Shown here piece after piece: positions 44,938 to 56,084 of a DNA stretch of 64,000 nt. Positions within the stretch are counted from its first letter, which is position 1; each line of letters opens with the position of its first letter. A program made the position numbers and the translations under genes. The stretch lies in assembly GCA_035048495.1 (NCBI GenBank), contig CM068553.1, forward strand, positions 7,061,259 to 7,125,258. Reading direction: 5' to 3'. The DNA is from Euptelea pleiosperma (Eukaryota; Streptophyta; Magnoliopsida; Ranunculales; Eupteleaceae). The notes under the pieces were generated by a model, which was not told the origin of the DNA, ran no database searches, and saw only the letters and a program-made list of their open reading frames with translations.

Positions 44938-45215
44938 GCATTTGCCGAAATTGGGTGTGAGTGGCTGGGATCCACCGTCCAGTTGGGGATAAGATCTTGG
45001 CCCTTTTTTATTGAAGCCTATAAGAGGGGCAAACAACTAAACTCCCTTATTATATAGACGTAGGTGCCCCATGCCCACGGCACTTCTCCACAAAGCATTT
45101 GTCAAAATTGGATGTGAGTGGCTTAGATCGACCGTTCAACTGGGGAATAAGATCTCGCCCCTTGAAGCCTATAAGAGGGGGAGACAATTTCCCTGTTTGG
45201 TTATATAGATGTCTG
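44938..45215. repeat. Two tandem copies of the TTGTCAAAATTGGGTGTGAG repeat
   Basis: Copy 1 at 44938-45058 and copy 2 at 45063-45215, period about 125 bp. Each has ACAAAGCATTTG, GAGTGGCT, GATCYACCGT, AAGATCT, AAGCCTATAAGAGGGG and a TATATAGA end. Confidence 0.65.
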
Positions 45216-45576
45216 TTTTTTTTTCTGATTAATAGAACATTATGCCTATTAAAATAATTAATCAAAATTATTTTTTAGGAAAATAATCCAACTTTTTCTC
45301 ATAACTTATATCCAATGGTTCACATGGAGTGGTTGTATCACATTAACCTAGAACTATAACTATAATATCATTGGTCTAATCTAAAACCACAGTTCCAAAA
45401 GAAAGGGGCATTTATGTCATTTTTCCATTCCCATTAGTTTTTTAAAGAAAAACTTATTCGGGCATTTTACAGGTTGTAAAATAGACGAATAGGACATGTT
45501 TAATTTTGCTGTCTGAAAGAAAGCCAAAAACCAAGCGCGCGAATTACATCTACACGTCGTTTTTGGTCCAACAAAG

Positions 45577-45604
45577 CCCCCCCCCCCCTCCCCCTCTCTC
45601 TCTC
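45577..45604. repeat. Pyrimidine tract C(10)TCCCCCTC(TC)n in the PP2-A13 leader
   Basis: Pyrimidine patch about 210 bp before the start codon, with a further (CTC)n run at 45731-45752. Such Y-patches are common near plant transcription starts. Confidence 0.7.
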
Positions 45605-45813
45605 TGTTCGTCGAAGAAAAAAACAAACAGAGGGAGATGGCTACGCGTCCGTATTCAAGAAGGAAATGTAGACACCTTCTCCCTCTCCCACTTCTCCTTC
45701 CTAAATACCCCACTTGATCGCCTTCACCGTCTCCTCCTCCTCCTCCTCCTCCTTCAAGGCTTTCAATTTAGGTTTCGATTTTAGGGGTTTTAGGGTTTCT
45801 TCTTTGCTTCTAC

Positions 45814-48800
45814 ATGGGGGCTGGGATGTCTGGTTTTGCATCGGATACTGATGGAGGAGGATCTCCTCGGTTGAAGCTAGGTCTTGGTGATATACCAGAG
45901 AGCTGTGTTGCTTCGGTTCTGATGTACCTCGATCCACCAGAGATTTGTAGATTGGCGAGGTTGAATCGAGCTTTTTATGGTGCTTCGTCTGCAGATTTCG
46001 TCTGGGAATCGAAGCTGCCTTCGAATTATCGGTACCTTATTGGGAAATTGTTCGATGAGGTTCCGGTGAGTTTGAGTAAGAAAGAGATTTACACCAGGCT
46101 TTGTCGGCCCAACGCGTTCGATGGAGGCTCGAAGGTGGGGTTCTTTGTTTTTTTCTCAAGATTGGGTTTTTGGGGTTGCGTTTTGTTTCAGTTTGGTTGA
46201 TGGGTTGTGTGGGGTTTTTGGTTGTGTAGGAAATTTGGCTGGAGAAGAGTACTGGTAGTGTTTGTTTGTCCATTTCTTCCAAGGCGCTGACGATAACAGG
46301 GATCGATGACCGGAGATACTGGAATCACATACCAACTGAGGAATCTAGGTATAATTTTAATTAAAAATTTAGTCTTTTTTTCCTCTTGAAACTCAAATTG
46401 GGTAATAAGCTATGGAGATAGAAAATACTGGGATTTTTTTCCCTCATTAATTGTAACTTATGCAATCCAAGTTGTTTGCCCCTGCCCTTTTTCTTACTGA
46501 AAATTTCAGCAGTATAGTTGGTTTATTTGGAAGCCTTCCAATCAGAAACTCCTACAACATCTAAGTCTGTTCGATCCTTTCTTGACAAAATCACACAAAC
46601 ATCTAGAAGTTGGGTTATTCAATTTGTATGGGGTTCTCTCAGAGAGATCTTGGTACAGGGTCTATGGTTGGTTAGATTTAGCTCTCAAGTGGGCAAGAGG
46701 GGTTTGTAATCTAGTTCCTGTGATTCATACCAATAGACCAATGCATAACTCCAATTCGCTTGTTCGTTGGCTTGATTTGTTATGTTATAGATCCAATCTA
46801 GTTGTTCTAAACATAGTCACAAAAATCTCCGATTTTTGGAATCCACGAATCAATCGTCGATTTTGCCGATTAATTGGCTAAGACCCCCCATTTTTTCTTC
46901 CTTATGATTTCGATTTTGCCGATTTTTTCTATTATGAATGATGAATCATACTTATGAGTTATGACTTATTATTATGGAATTATAGATTTGCTTTTCATCA
47001 TATAAATGTGTTTTGTAAAAACAACATTTTTAACTTAAAATATGCCATGATATTTAATTTTTTATAATTTTTTCCGATTTTTATCGAATTTATCCGAATT
47101 TTCCCGACTTGACCCCTTGCCGATTTATTGCCAAATCCCGACTTTGTGACTATGGTTCTAAACTGTTAAACACAATAAATTATGACTCATTTTTAATATT
47201 ATATACTTCTCAATAAATAGTTGCGGACTTCAAATAGGTGGGATAAGACGATGCTGGCAGTTTTTTGATAAACAGCACTTTTAAACGCAGATTGTTTATG
47301 GAGAGAAAGCATAGGACCATACATGGAACAAAATTTTCCTTCGAAGAATTGAAATAGATGGCAGCTGATCTAACCAATCAAGATCTAATGGGGAATTCTT
47401 GACTTCTAGTTAACCACCAATTAAGAAAGTTTTTCTATCAGAAAAAAAGATTTAGATTATGGCTGCTGCATTGTAGTACATATGAAGTGGAAGAATTTAA
47501 GGCTTTTTCGACTTACGAGGAATAGTATTGTTAAAGTCGATAATGAAAATATACTTGAAAGAAGGAAAACGTTATTTGTTTGAAATGTTTCTTGTTTTCC
47601 CTTTTATCATTTTTGAGTTACTGTTCATCATCAATTGGCTGGGTCATTCCCTGTTCTATAAATCATGCTAAAGGGCTTCAAATAAAATGAGGATCTTCAC
47701 TAAAATGTTGCTTGTTCAGACCTCATTCTTTTTTTTTTCAGTATGGAGTTTCTTTTCGTGTAGAAGCAGATTAAAATCAGGTTTGAACCAAGAGCAGGTT
47801 TTACTGAAGAAAAAAAAATGATCCCATGGACCCATCTTAGGAGGTTGTAGTTGGTGAATTGGGTATCTGTGCAGTAGTTTGTATTTGGTTAATTGAGAAA
47901 ACATGTAACCACTTACATTTGAGAAAGATAAGAGAACAAGAAGAAATTAATTAGGTGAGACCCTTGGAGGGGGTCTGAGGGTGGGTATGCTCAAGGTGGA
48001 CGGAGAACTTGGGCTTCAAGGTTAAAAGAGTTTTAATTTGGCCGACAACGAGTTACTCTTACAGATCGATGGAAAATAGTTGTGACTACCAATTGTGAAA
48101 TTTCTGACATTGTTTTAGGAAGTCCAGTGTCATTGTTAGAGATTGGTGACTTGAATTTGAGCTCTTTATCCTCCAACATATTTTCTAATCTTTGCATTCT
48201 GGAAGGTAGTTATAGTATCCTTCCCTTTCTCAGTATTGCCTTAGAAGTTAGTTGGAGAAGTTGGGATATATGATGTGTCTTTTTAAACTTTGTTGGAACA
48301 TCCTTATATCTTGTTGGGAGTATGGATCTGAGTTCTTCAAGAATATTGAATGTTGTTTTCTCAGTCATACTCTTTTCTGATATCTCCTTACATTGAAATG
48401 AGATAAAGAGCAAAACTGATATTGAGTTCCCTTTTCTTGTTTGTAGGTTCCACACGGTGGCATATCTTCAACAAATCTGGTGGTTTGAGGTAGAAGGAGA
48501 GGTGGAGTTCTGTTTTCCAGTTGGGACCTACAGCCTATTCTTCAGGCTCCAGCTGGGCAGGGCCTCCAAGAGACTTGGCCGTCGAATCTGTAACCCTGAG
48601 CATGTCCATGGATGGGACATAAAGCCCGTGCGTTTCCAGCTTTCGACATCAGATGGCCAACATGCCCTATCCCAGTGTTATTTAGACGAGCCTGGAAACT
48701 GGGTCCACTACCATGCAGGAGATTTTGTCATCGAAAACTCCGACACACCCACGAAGATCAAGTTCTCAATGACCCAGATCGATTGCACGCACACCAAAGG

Positions 48801-48867
48801 CGGTCTATGTGTAGACTCTGTGTTAATATACCCCAATGAGTTCAGGGAGAGGTTAAAGCGTTTTTAA
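45814..48867 (+). CDS. PP2-A13: F-box protein PP2-A13-like (F-box plus phloem protein 2 lectin domain)
   Basis: Joined exons 45814-46134, 46230-46348 and 48447-48867; GT-AG junctions in phases 0 and 2; 286 residues, close to the usual length of about 290. The F-box is near residues 22-66 ([39 protein letters not shown]) and would bind SKP1. The PP2/Nictaba lectin domain follows: [84 protein letters not shown] and [20 protein letters not shown]. The lectin fold suggests recognition of glycosylated targets, as known for Nictaba-type F-box proteins; the substrate is unknown. Intron 2 is 2.1 kb and carries a hAT MITE (46812-47154). The start is the first ATG after the leader; a second ATG four codons on would also fit. 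Confidence 0.9.
46812..47154. mobile_element. hAT-type MITE in intron 2 of the PP2-A13 gene
   Basis: Perfect 8-bp target duplication GTTCTAAA at 46804-46811 and 47155-47162. Ends CATAGTCACAAA and TTTGTGACTATG are exact complements. The subterminal parts are arrays of CCGATTTT-like units (CTCCGATTTTT, GTCGATTTTGCCGATTAATT; TTCCGATTTTTATCG, TTGCCGATTTATTGCC). Confidence 0.9.
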
Positions 48868-49955
48868 GTTGCAGTTAACCTTGTTAGTGTAGGTTGTAAG
48901 CACCATGGTATATAGAGGTAGGCCAGCCCCCAGATACAGGTTGGTTTTTTCGGGCTCTCTCCCCCCGTTCCTGGAGAATTTGTAATGCAAAGAGATGTGC
49001 ATATTTTGCTTCTTCCTCTCTTTTTTGTTTCACATTTAATTTATTTTCTCGAGTCCTGTTTGTGAGTTATCTCTCGATCATTATCAAATTTGTATATGAA
49101 TTTTTGGAAGAAAAAAAAGTGCCATTTTAGTGTAGAGTGGTGACTTGTTGGTGGGTATGAGTTGTAAGAAGTTAAAAACAAAAGTTTTGATCCAGACAGC
49201 CAGGTGAAAGCTGCTATTAGTACTTAAAAGACATGTCCGACTGTTGCACACGGGTTCCATTTGATGGTCCCACCCTGGAGATTTTCTTTGCCAAAATCCA
49301 ACTTGATTGGATGACTAAACATGTTTTTTCTTAAATTTTAATGACTTGACCAAAAGAAGGAAGACAGAGAGAGGGTTTTTGTCAACTAAGATGATTGTGA
49401 TCATCAGCTTAGGTCGATTTCAACAATATTAATATCTCTTAGGTGGGACCATCTAATGTGAAGTATCTCCAATTTGTGAGTGTGATGAACCATCCCTTTC
49501 CTCCATATCCCATCTATGATCTAACCCCAATTAGTCTAAAGATCAACTTAACAACTAGCAAATAGAATGATAAGGCAATTTCTAGCCTTAGCAAAGGGTT
49601 GCTCAGACCCTCCCCTTTCGACTGTTTGCACTCGTCTTTTCACTCGTGCTCTCAGCCGTGGATTCCCAGAATCCAACGGGTGCAAAACAGTGAGTCCCCT
49701 GATCCCGACCCTTGTACAACACACTCCTAAACCTGTCATATCCTCAAAAATTAATTTTTTTGAGTTATTTTTCGTAATGACAAATGCAGTCTAAGATGGA
49801 GTTTAAGGTGGACTAGGCAGTTTTAGGGGGTACGCGTCTTGCAAAGAGGATCGCAAGAGTTAAAACTTCCTTCCCCACCCTAAGGAAGGTGGGGTTGAAT
49901 GGAAAGTGTTCCTATGACCCTTCCTTTTACGTGAGGGCGGGTTTAGGGGTACATC
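48868..49955. other. 3' flank of the PP2-A13 gene
   Basis: Probable 3' UTR to about 49000, then non-coding. No repeats recognised. Confidence 0.5.
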
Positions 49956-50487
49956 CAGGGCTGTCTCTACCATAAGGCCAGTAAGGCGGTCGCCTTAGGC
50001 TCCAGGTGTGAGAAGGCCCCAGCCCACATGGATGTTTAGCTTGTTGGATATACAAACCAAAAATCAACCTGATTGGTTATCTCTAGCCATAGATTTGAGT
50101 ACTTTTTAGGATTGATTCTAGCCATTGGATTCAAACATATTTTTTGGGTAGTAAATCCAATGGCTAGAAATCATCAATCAAGCTTATTTTTAGTCTGTTT
50201 ATCCATCAATTGGTGGGCTGAACATCCACGCAGTCATTAGGCCCAAAAAATGATCTATATAGGACCGCGAGAGTCCACTACATGGACTGCAACAGGAGTA
50301 CATGAGTCCTCTGCATCTAATTTTTTCCTGTAGCTTTTGATTATCATGAATAATTGTTAAATAAGATTTTCTACTATTTAGAAAGATAAAATTCTTAATT
50401 AATACCATATATATTAATATATTAAATATAAGAAGGCCTTATATAGAGTTTTAGCCTTAGGCCTCAACTTGCATCGAGACGGCCCTA
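49956..50487. mobile_element. hAT-like MITE, YAGGGCYGTCTC ends, fold-back interior
   Basis: Flanks GGTACATC (49948-49955) and AGTACATC (50488-50495) match at 7 of 8. Ends CAGGGCTGTCTC and GAGACGGCCCTA are complements. Its inner part is a fold-back: CAAACCAAAAATCAACCTGA and CATCAATCAAGCTTATTTTT, with CATGGATGTTTAGC and GCTGAACATCCACGCAG. A recombined relative is at 6453-6960. Confidence 0.75.
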
Positions 50488-50495
50488 AGTACATC

Positions 50496-51471
50496 AGTAC
50501 ATGTCATGCAAAGGGGTGACTAACTAACGACCTAGGAAAGGCGGGCTCGATGAGAGCACCAATTGTGTGTGGAAAAGATTTCTTTGGCATCCAATAACGA
50601 TGGCTTATTGTAGACCCAAACTGTAGTTTTTAAGCTATTAAGAATTTAAGATCAAGAAGAAGAAAAAGAAATATCACCCAAAACGAATCTTCAGTAGTCT
50701 TCGTCAAGTTGTTTTCGGCAAGTGGTGCCGAATACGAAAGAGTACGTCACTAAGACACATTCTTGTTGTTTTGTGAACACTTGCAGGTACAAATTTGTTC
50801 CTTTCGTCTGAAAATCTTTCTAAACCAAGCTTATCTACCTAATCATGAAGTGAAAGAAAAAGAATCCTTAATAAAGAATTAATCCTCGATGGTAAATGAT
50901 GCCTCGTTACACTAGGACTAGCGGCAGAGCCTGCATCTTGTTAAGGGTGGGCAAGATGGTAAGCGACCGTCAATCAACAATGTTAGTAACTGATGGTGAC
51001 ATCTTTAATCAGTCCCATTAGTGATTTCTAACCATTGGTTTGGAGTCTTTTTCATAGGTTTATTTTCATCCCTGGGATGAGAGTTATTTGGGATTTTAGA
51101 GAACCGATTTTTTTTCGGTAAAAACTGATTCCAACAATCTCATCAATCAATTATTTTGGATGGTTAATTAAAGCAGAAAATTATCTAGGATGGTCCACAG
51201 AGTTATACTGCTCATCACTAGTGTACAAATTAGTGACGAGTGCTTCTTCATTGGACAAGTACCCCTGACAATGTTAGTCAATTGATATTTGTGGTCCATT
51301 TCAAAGTTGGACCCAAGTTCTTGAAGTTCCCCTCCCAAAATGCCACCTAGAGTACTCTTTACGGCCCACAACCTTATGGATATTTGGTTCACCTCTTGAT
51401 AGATCTACACATAAGAAAACCAATTTAATTGGTGATTCAATTTAATTTGACTACAAAAAAAAAAATATCTG
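50496..51471. other. Intergenic
   Basis: No gene seen. Bases 51295-51440 (TTCTTGAAGTTCCCCTCCC, AAAATGCCACC, CCTTATGGATATTTGGTTCA) are a left-arm piece related to the element that begins at 51472. Confidence 0.4.
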
Positions 51472-52215
51472 TTGGAGTTTTTGAAGTCTCCCTGCCAAGA
51501 TGTCAAATGGGGTACTCTTTAGGGTTCACTAACCTTGTGGATGTTTGGTTCATGGTTTTAAAAATGGCAATTTAAACGGTTTTAACGGCTGTTTAAACGT
51601 TAACGCCCCAAGCCCATTTCCGTTAAAACGTATTTTGTCGCCTTAAAAAAAAACTGCCATTTTTTTGTTTTAACGGCCGTTAGAATAGTTTTAAAAGCCG
51701 TTAAATTCTGAAATTTTTTTGTGAAAAAGAACAGTTGTTAAATCCTTTAAATTCCATTAAAATCCGTTAAATTTCCATCAAAAACCCTTTTTTTATTTTT
51801 TTGAAATTTTCAATTTCAAAATTTGAATTTCGGTGCCGTTTTTCCGTTAACATCCGTTAAATTCCGTTGTTTTCTATTTTTGCCCCTGGCTGTTTCAATC
51901 CGTTTTAACAGCAACGCCCCAGTCCGTTACACCGTTAAAATGGACTCCTTTAAACCTTGGTTTGGTTCAGCTATTGATGGATCTATACATCAAAAATCAG
52001 TTTAATTTGTGGTTTATATCCGTTGGATTTAGCATTTTAATAGCGTGTTTTTTGGCTGTTGGAATTGAGCATTTTTTTTTTATGATACAAAAATATAACT
52101 ATTACAAATCATCGATCAAGTTGATATTTGGTATGGACCGAACATCCGTAAGGTTAGTAAGCCCTCTAGTGAGCTCCACGTCACATTTTCACGAGGATTT
52201 TGAAGTCCCCAAAGG
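51472..52215. mobile_element. Fold-back MITE with a nested hAT MITE
   Basis: Left TGGAGTTTTTGAAGTCTCCC, GTGGATGTTTGGTT; right GGACCGAACATCCGTAAGGT, then GGATTTTGAAGTCCCC. The core is diverged (CATCAAAAATCAGTTTAATT). The hAT MITE sits inside the left arm right after GTTTGGTT. Confidence 0.75.
51551..51959. mobile_element. hAT-type MITE nested in the 51472 fold-back
   Basis: Perfect 8-bp target duplication GTTTGGTT at 51543-51550 and 51960-51967. Ends CATGGTTTTAAAAATGGC and CCTTTAAACCTTG. The interior contains many CCGTTAAA / TTTAACGG units. Confidence 0.92.
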
Positions 52216-52690
52216 GTAGCAAATATTTTCTCTCAAAGTTGAGGGGGGTCAATTGCTCCCATGGCTTTGCCGTCATGTATAGGATTGTCGATTGATCAAG
52301 TTTGGATTGGACCCAATGAAGGTTGATTCAGAACTTATCCTATAGTAGGCCTACCACCCACTCAAACCTGACCCGATAAGGCTTCAATGGATGGGATCCA
52401 GACTTGATACTGATGGATATCAGTTTGGAATAGGGTGGCCCATTGTTATTCCAATCCTCATCCCATAGGGCCACCTCGACATGTCTCAAAAGGGGAGAGA
52501 GAAAGAGATTTAACTAGTGCACCTGATAACTGGTTCCACACTTAGATAAATTTAACCTCGTATTCTGACACGCAATCTTGTACCATGAAAAGCATAAAGC
52601 ATGCATTTTGGCATAAACACGACTTTTACGTACCCTCCTTCCACCTACTCTTGGAAACACTCTTATAGCGAAAAAATTTAGATGAAGAAG
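52216..52690. other. Intergenic
   Basis: No gene or element recognised. Confidence 0.4.
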
Positions 52691-52698
52691 ACTTTGGA

Positions 52699-52906
52699 TG
52701 CAGTCGATGCAGAGGGGTCTCGAGGCCCTACACGGCTCATTTTCTTGGGCCCACTAACCGAATGGATGTTTACTCCACCCCTTGGTGGATATGCACACCA
52801 AAAATCAGCCACACCAAGGGGTGGAGTAAACATTCATGTGGTTAGTTGGCCCAAAAAAATGGCCATGTAGGGCATCGAGACCCCTTTGCATCGACTGCAT
52901 CTAAAA
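52699..52906. mobile_element. Compact hairpin MITE, about 90-bp arms
   Basis: The left arm from GATGCAGTCGATGCAGAGG to TTTACTCCACCCCTTGGTG pairs with the right arm from CACCAAGGGGTGGAGTAAA to CCTTTGCATCGACTGCATC; I count roughly nine of ten positions matching over about 90 bp. The loop of about 25 bases contains ACCAAAAATCAGCC. It is the most symmetric hairpin in the window. Confidence 0.85.
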
Positions 52907-52945
52907 ATTTTCCCCGTTATGGCACTCCAAGCGAAGAAAATAAGA

Positions 52946-52971
52946 AAAACTCTCTCTCTCTCTCTCTCTCC
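52946..52971. repeat. (CT)n microsatellite
   Basis: About eleven CT units. Confidence 0.8.
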
Positions 52972-53603
52972 CACACGCACATGATCTCACCAAATTCTCT
53001 CAACCTTCCTCAGTTCTAAGATCATCTTCAACCGGCCCCTTCAAAATAACATATTCTTCAAATTTGAAGGGAAAATCCCCTCTAAACCGTGTTGAACTTC
53101 AATCGGCCCCCCTTTAAAAAAAAAACATCTTCTTCAAATTAGTTGGGTTAATTTAAAATTTTCACTTTTATTTGAATGACATAAAAATAATTTAAAATAA
53201 GTTGTGAGTTGTTTTTAAAAGTTTGTAAGACAAAAATTGTATTTTAAAAAAGTTGAATAGAAGGAAAATGGCAAAAACAAAAATCAGAAAATGAATACTA
53301 GTCCCTTTTATAATCTCTCTCCCCTCTATATTTGATGTCAAGAATAAAGATATAGACTGGTTAGAGTTGGATTTTGCAAAAGTTTCTTTATATTTGAAAA
53401 TATAAAGATCGGTTAGATATGCTCTAAAGATCACAACAAAAAGGCAATCAAACGATCAGCAATGACCCCAAACTTCCTCACTGGATTCAAATACTCGGAC
53501 CTCATATCTACACATCCCAAATATTACATCAAGAACCCGATCTAACTCAATCCTAACCATGAACAATCCACCACGCACTCAGCTCCCCAGCATAAACCTA
53601 GGC

Positions 53604-53735
53604 TTTGTATGGTGATCAACAAAAAGTTTTATAGAAAAAGAATTTGTGTAAAGTGTTGATACAGAAAAAGTGGTATGAACTTTATATGCAAAAAAATCAT
53701 TTCTAGAAAACTTATTCAGGGCAACCACACAGAGC
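53604..53735. mobile_element. Small TIR MITE, GGCTTTGTATGGTG type
   Basis: Second copy of 5709-5850: GGCTTTGTATGGTGATCAAC, AATCATTTCTAGAAAAC, GGCAACCACACAGAGC. The region 52972-53600 before it shows no gene. Confidence 0.6.
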
Positions 53736-54094
53736 AACATGAGGATGAACAGGATTGGAGGAGCAAGATTCATGCAGCGAAGCACATATAATCAGGTAAG
53801 ACTTATGATGATGACGATGATGATGAAGCATATGTTAGAGAGACGTAGATATATTTGTCCCATGGGGAAGCTAATGTGTTGATGGGTCACATCAATGACT
53901 GGCCCATACCAGAGGCCTCCCATTGGGTCCAGGCTTATAAAGAAAAAGCTCAGCCTGGAAATTTGATCCCCAGGCCGACTCAGCCCAAGGCGCCGGCTGG
54001 GCCAGGTCAGGCCACGTCTACAGTGCTGGGCCGGGTCTCAAAGGGGCAGGCCCATCCCAAGATTTGGCCTGACGGGCCGGGCCAGGCCAAATTA

Positions 54095-54450
54095 CATGCT
54101 GAGAAAAAACCACTTGAATCCAATTGCTAGGAATAGCCAATGAAGCTAATTTTTATGGTGGGTTCTTCAAGAGGTGGGCTTAGCCAAGGTTTAAATCTGA
54201 CCTCACTAGCGTTATATCGGATAGATAACGTTACTTTTATGTCCGTCATAACAGCTCAGTAAAAAAGGTCAAAATAAAGTAATAATGGTAAAATAATGGA
54301 TAACTGACTGTTATAACGTTAGGTCCATTTTCTCGGTTTTTTAGCATTTTATGCAAATAACACAGCAGTTTGGAGCACTACCGTTATAACATCCATCATA
54401 ACTTCTTTTTTTTTTAACCACGGGCCTAACATTTATAGGTCAATTAAGTG
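54095..54450. mobile_element. Right-arm piece of a fold-back MITE with a nested hAT MITE
   Basis: GAATCCAATTGCTAGGAATA, GAAGCTAATTTTTATGG, CAAGAGGTGGG, then the hAT insert, then AACATTTATAGGTCAATTAA. This follows the order of a normal right arm (CACCNAGGGGTGGGCTAAAC, ATCCATRCGGTCA). Confidence 0.6.
54185..54422. mobile_element. hAT-type MITE, CAAGGTTTAAAT ends
   Basis: Flanks GGCTTAGC (54177-54184) and GGCCTAAC (54423-54430) match at 6 of 8. Ends CAAGGTTTAAATC and TTTTTTTTTAACCACG. The interior has ACGTTA / TAACGT-type units (GTTATATCGGATAGATAACG, GTTATAACGTTAGG). Confidence 0.75.
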
Positions 54451-54837
54451 GAACCAAACAATGGCACACATAGAGAAGGCTTCTTAATCATCACGAACTT
54501 ATCTAACAAGAATGAAGTCTTTAAGGGTCTGTTTACATATCCCATGTTACCAGGGCCTAAACTAGTCCTAGTTCAATTCATAAATCGAAGAACCAGTTCA
54601 ATGTTACAACTATTTTCATTTAAAAAAAAAAGTATGTTTTAAGGCCCAAAATCTTAAAAAATGGGCCCCCATACGGTTACCAAAATTAAGCAAGGAGTGA
54701 AGGACTCGGCCTGGGCTTGCCACAATTAGCCCCATCTTTTAGGTTTTCAAACAGGCCCTAAGTTTCAATGTTGTTTTTAGTACCTCTTTTTGCACAATAT
54801 TCTACATTGGGTCAAGATCAGGGGATAACCATTTGGA

Positions 54838-54985
54838 GTGTCCACATAGAAGATGAATCAATGGCTGATTTTGTTGTGAGGATGAGCTCTGTAGTGAGGA
54901 GATCATCCTCACAAAAATTCAAATCATTCTGATATTCGTAGACTGGTTTAGAAGTTGAAGAATTATGGACAGTCGATTTTGTTGG
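54838..54985. mobile_element. GTAGAAGATGAATCAATGG-family MITE, partial
   Basis: CATAGAAGATGAATCAATGG, GAGATCATCCTCACAAAAAT, TTAGAAGTTGAAGAATTATG, GACAGTCGATTTTG. Opposite orientation to 43855. Confidence 0.6.
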
Positions 54986-54989
54986 GGTG

Positions 54990-55471
54990 ATCTATATGGT
55001 GAGGATCCACCGGATTGGAACTCCCAAATGTATTGCTCATCACTAGGGTGCTTCATCAATGACCTGCTCCTCGACGAGGTAAGCCGAGTCGAACCCAACA
55101 CCGGGATGAAGCTGATTTTTTTGTTTACCAAGTCCGCAAAATAAAGGGGTTCGCCCCGACAGGAAATGGGTCTATCCCATTTGAGAATTCTTTTTTGCTG
55201 AGGGTCGCTCTAGTTGTGGCATTGTGGGTTGTTTGGTTCAGAAAAGTCCCTGAATTATTCGATAATGTATAAAAAATGCTTTACTTTTTCCAAACCTTCG
55301 GATAGGACGTTGTTTGGTTATTTTTTAATTGATTTGTACGGTTCGCGAATTATTCCAAGAATTTATTTACTAGGGCCAGACGCCTGATAAAAAACAGCCA
55401 AACACTTTATAGAAATCACTAATCACGCTAATTTTTTGTGTGTAGGTCCACTAAGGGGCGGACCACACATT
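54990..55471. other. Intergenic
   Basis: No gene seen. Bases 55380-55460 carry TAGAAATCACTAATCACGCT and GTGTAGGTCCACTAAGGGG, a fold-back right-arm fragment. Confidence 0.4.
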
Positions 55472-55868
55472 GAGTTAAAACTTTAATGACAGGGCCCCCT
55501 TGATGACAGGGCGCAATATGAGCCTCGTGGTACATTTTTAGAGGACTCTGATCGTATGGGTGTTTCCCAATCCCTTGGTGGACCTACAAACCAAAAATTA
55601 GCTTGATTAGTGATTTCAAACCTTTGGATCTTTGTAGGTCCAATCCAACACCTAGAAACCACTAATAGGGCTAATTTTTGGTTTGTAGGTCCACCAAGGG
55701 ATTGGGATTTGGATCTTTGTAGGTCCAATCCAACACCTAGAAACCACTAATAGGGCTGATTTTTGGTTTGTAGCTCCACCTAGAGATTGGCCATACATCC
55801 ATACGGTCAGACTCCTCTAAGAGTGTGCCACGTATCTCATATTCCTCCTTGTCATCAAATTTTTACTC
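55472..55868. mobile_element. Fold-back MULE-type MITE with an internal 85-bp duplication
   Basis: Flanks CCACACATT (55463-55471) and CCACACAAT (55869-55877) match at 8 of 9. Ends GAGTTAAAACTTTAATGACA and TGTCATCAAATTTTTACTC. The right-arm segment starting GGATCTTTGTAGGTCCAATC occurs twice, at 55626 and 55711, giving two extra half-cores (CTAATAGGGCTAATTTTTGG and CTAATAGGGCTGATTTTTGG). Confidence 0.9.
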
Positions 55869-56084
55869 CCACACAATCAAGGGTGAGTGGTCCGAAAAGA
55901 GTGTGCCACCTGGTGGCGTTTTTACGCAACCAGGAGAGCGACCCTGAGCAAAAATGTACTGAATCTCACCCTTCCAAAATTCCAATCGAATTTGGTGTCG
56001 GAAAGGAAAGTTCCGAACTCCAAACCATATTAGAAAAAGAATGAACCGGAATGGACTTTGGATAGAAAATTGAGGTTTTCTTTA

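Noticed and set aside
53855..54130. GC-rich 91-codon open frame
   Set aside because: Made of GGCC-rich Pro/Gly/Ala codons without a recognisable domain; it ends in a fold-back arm.
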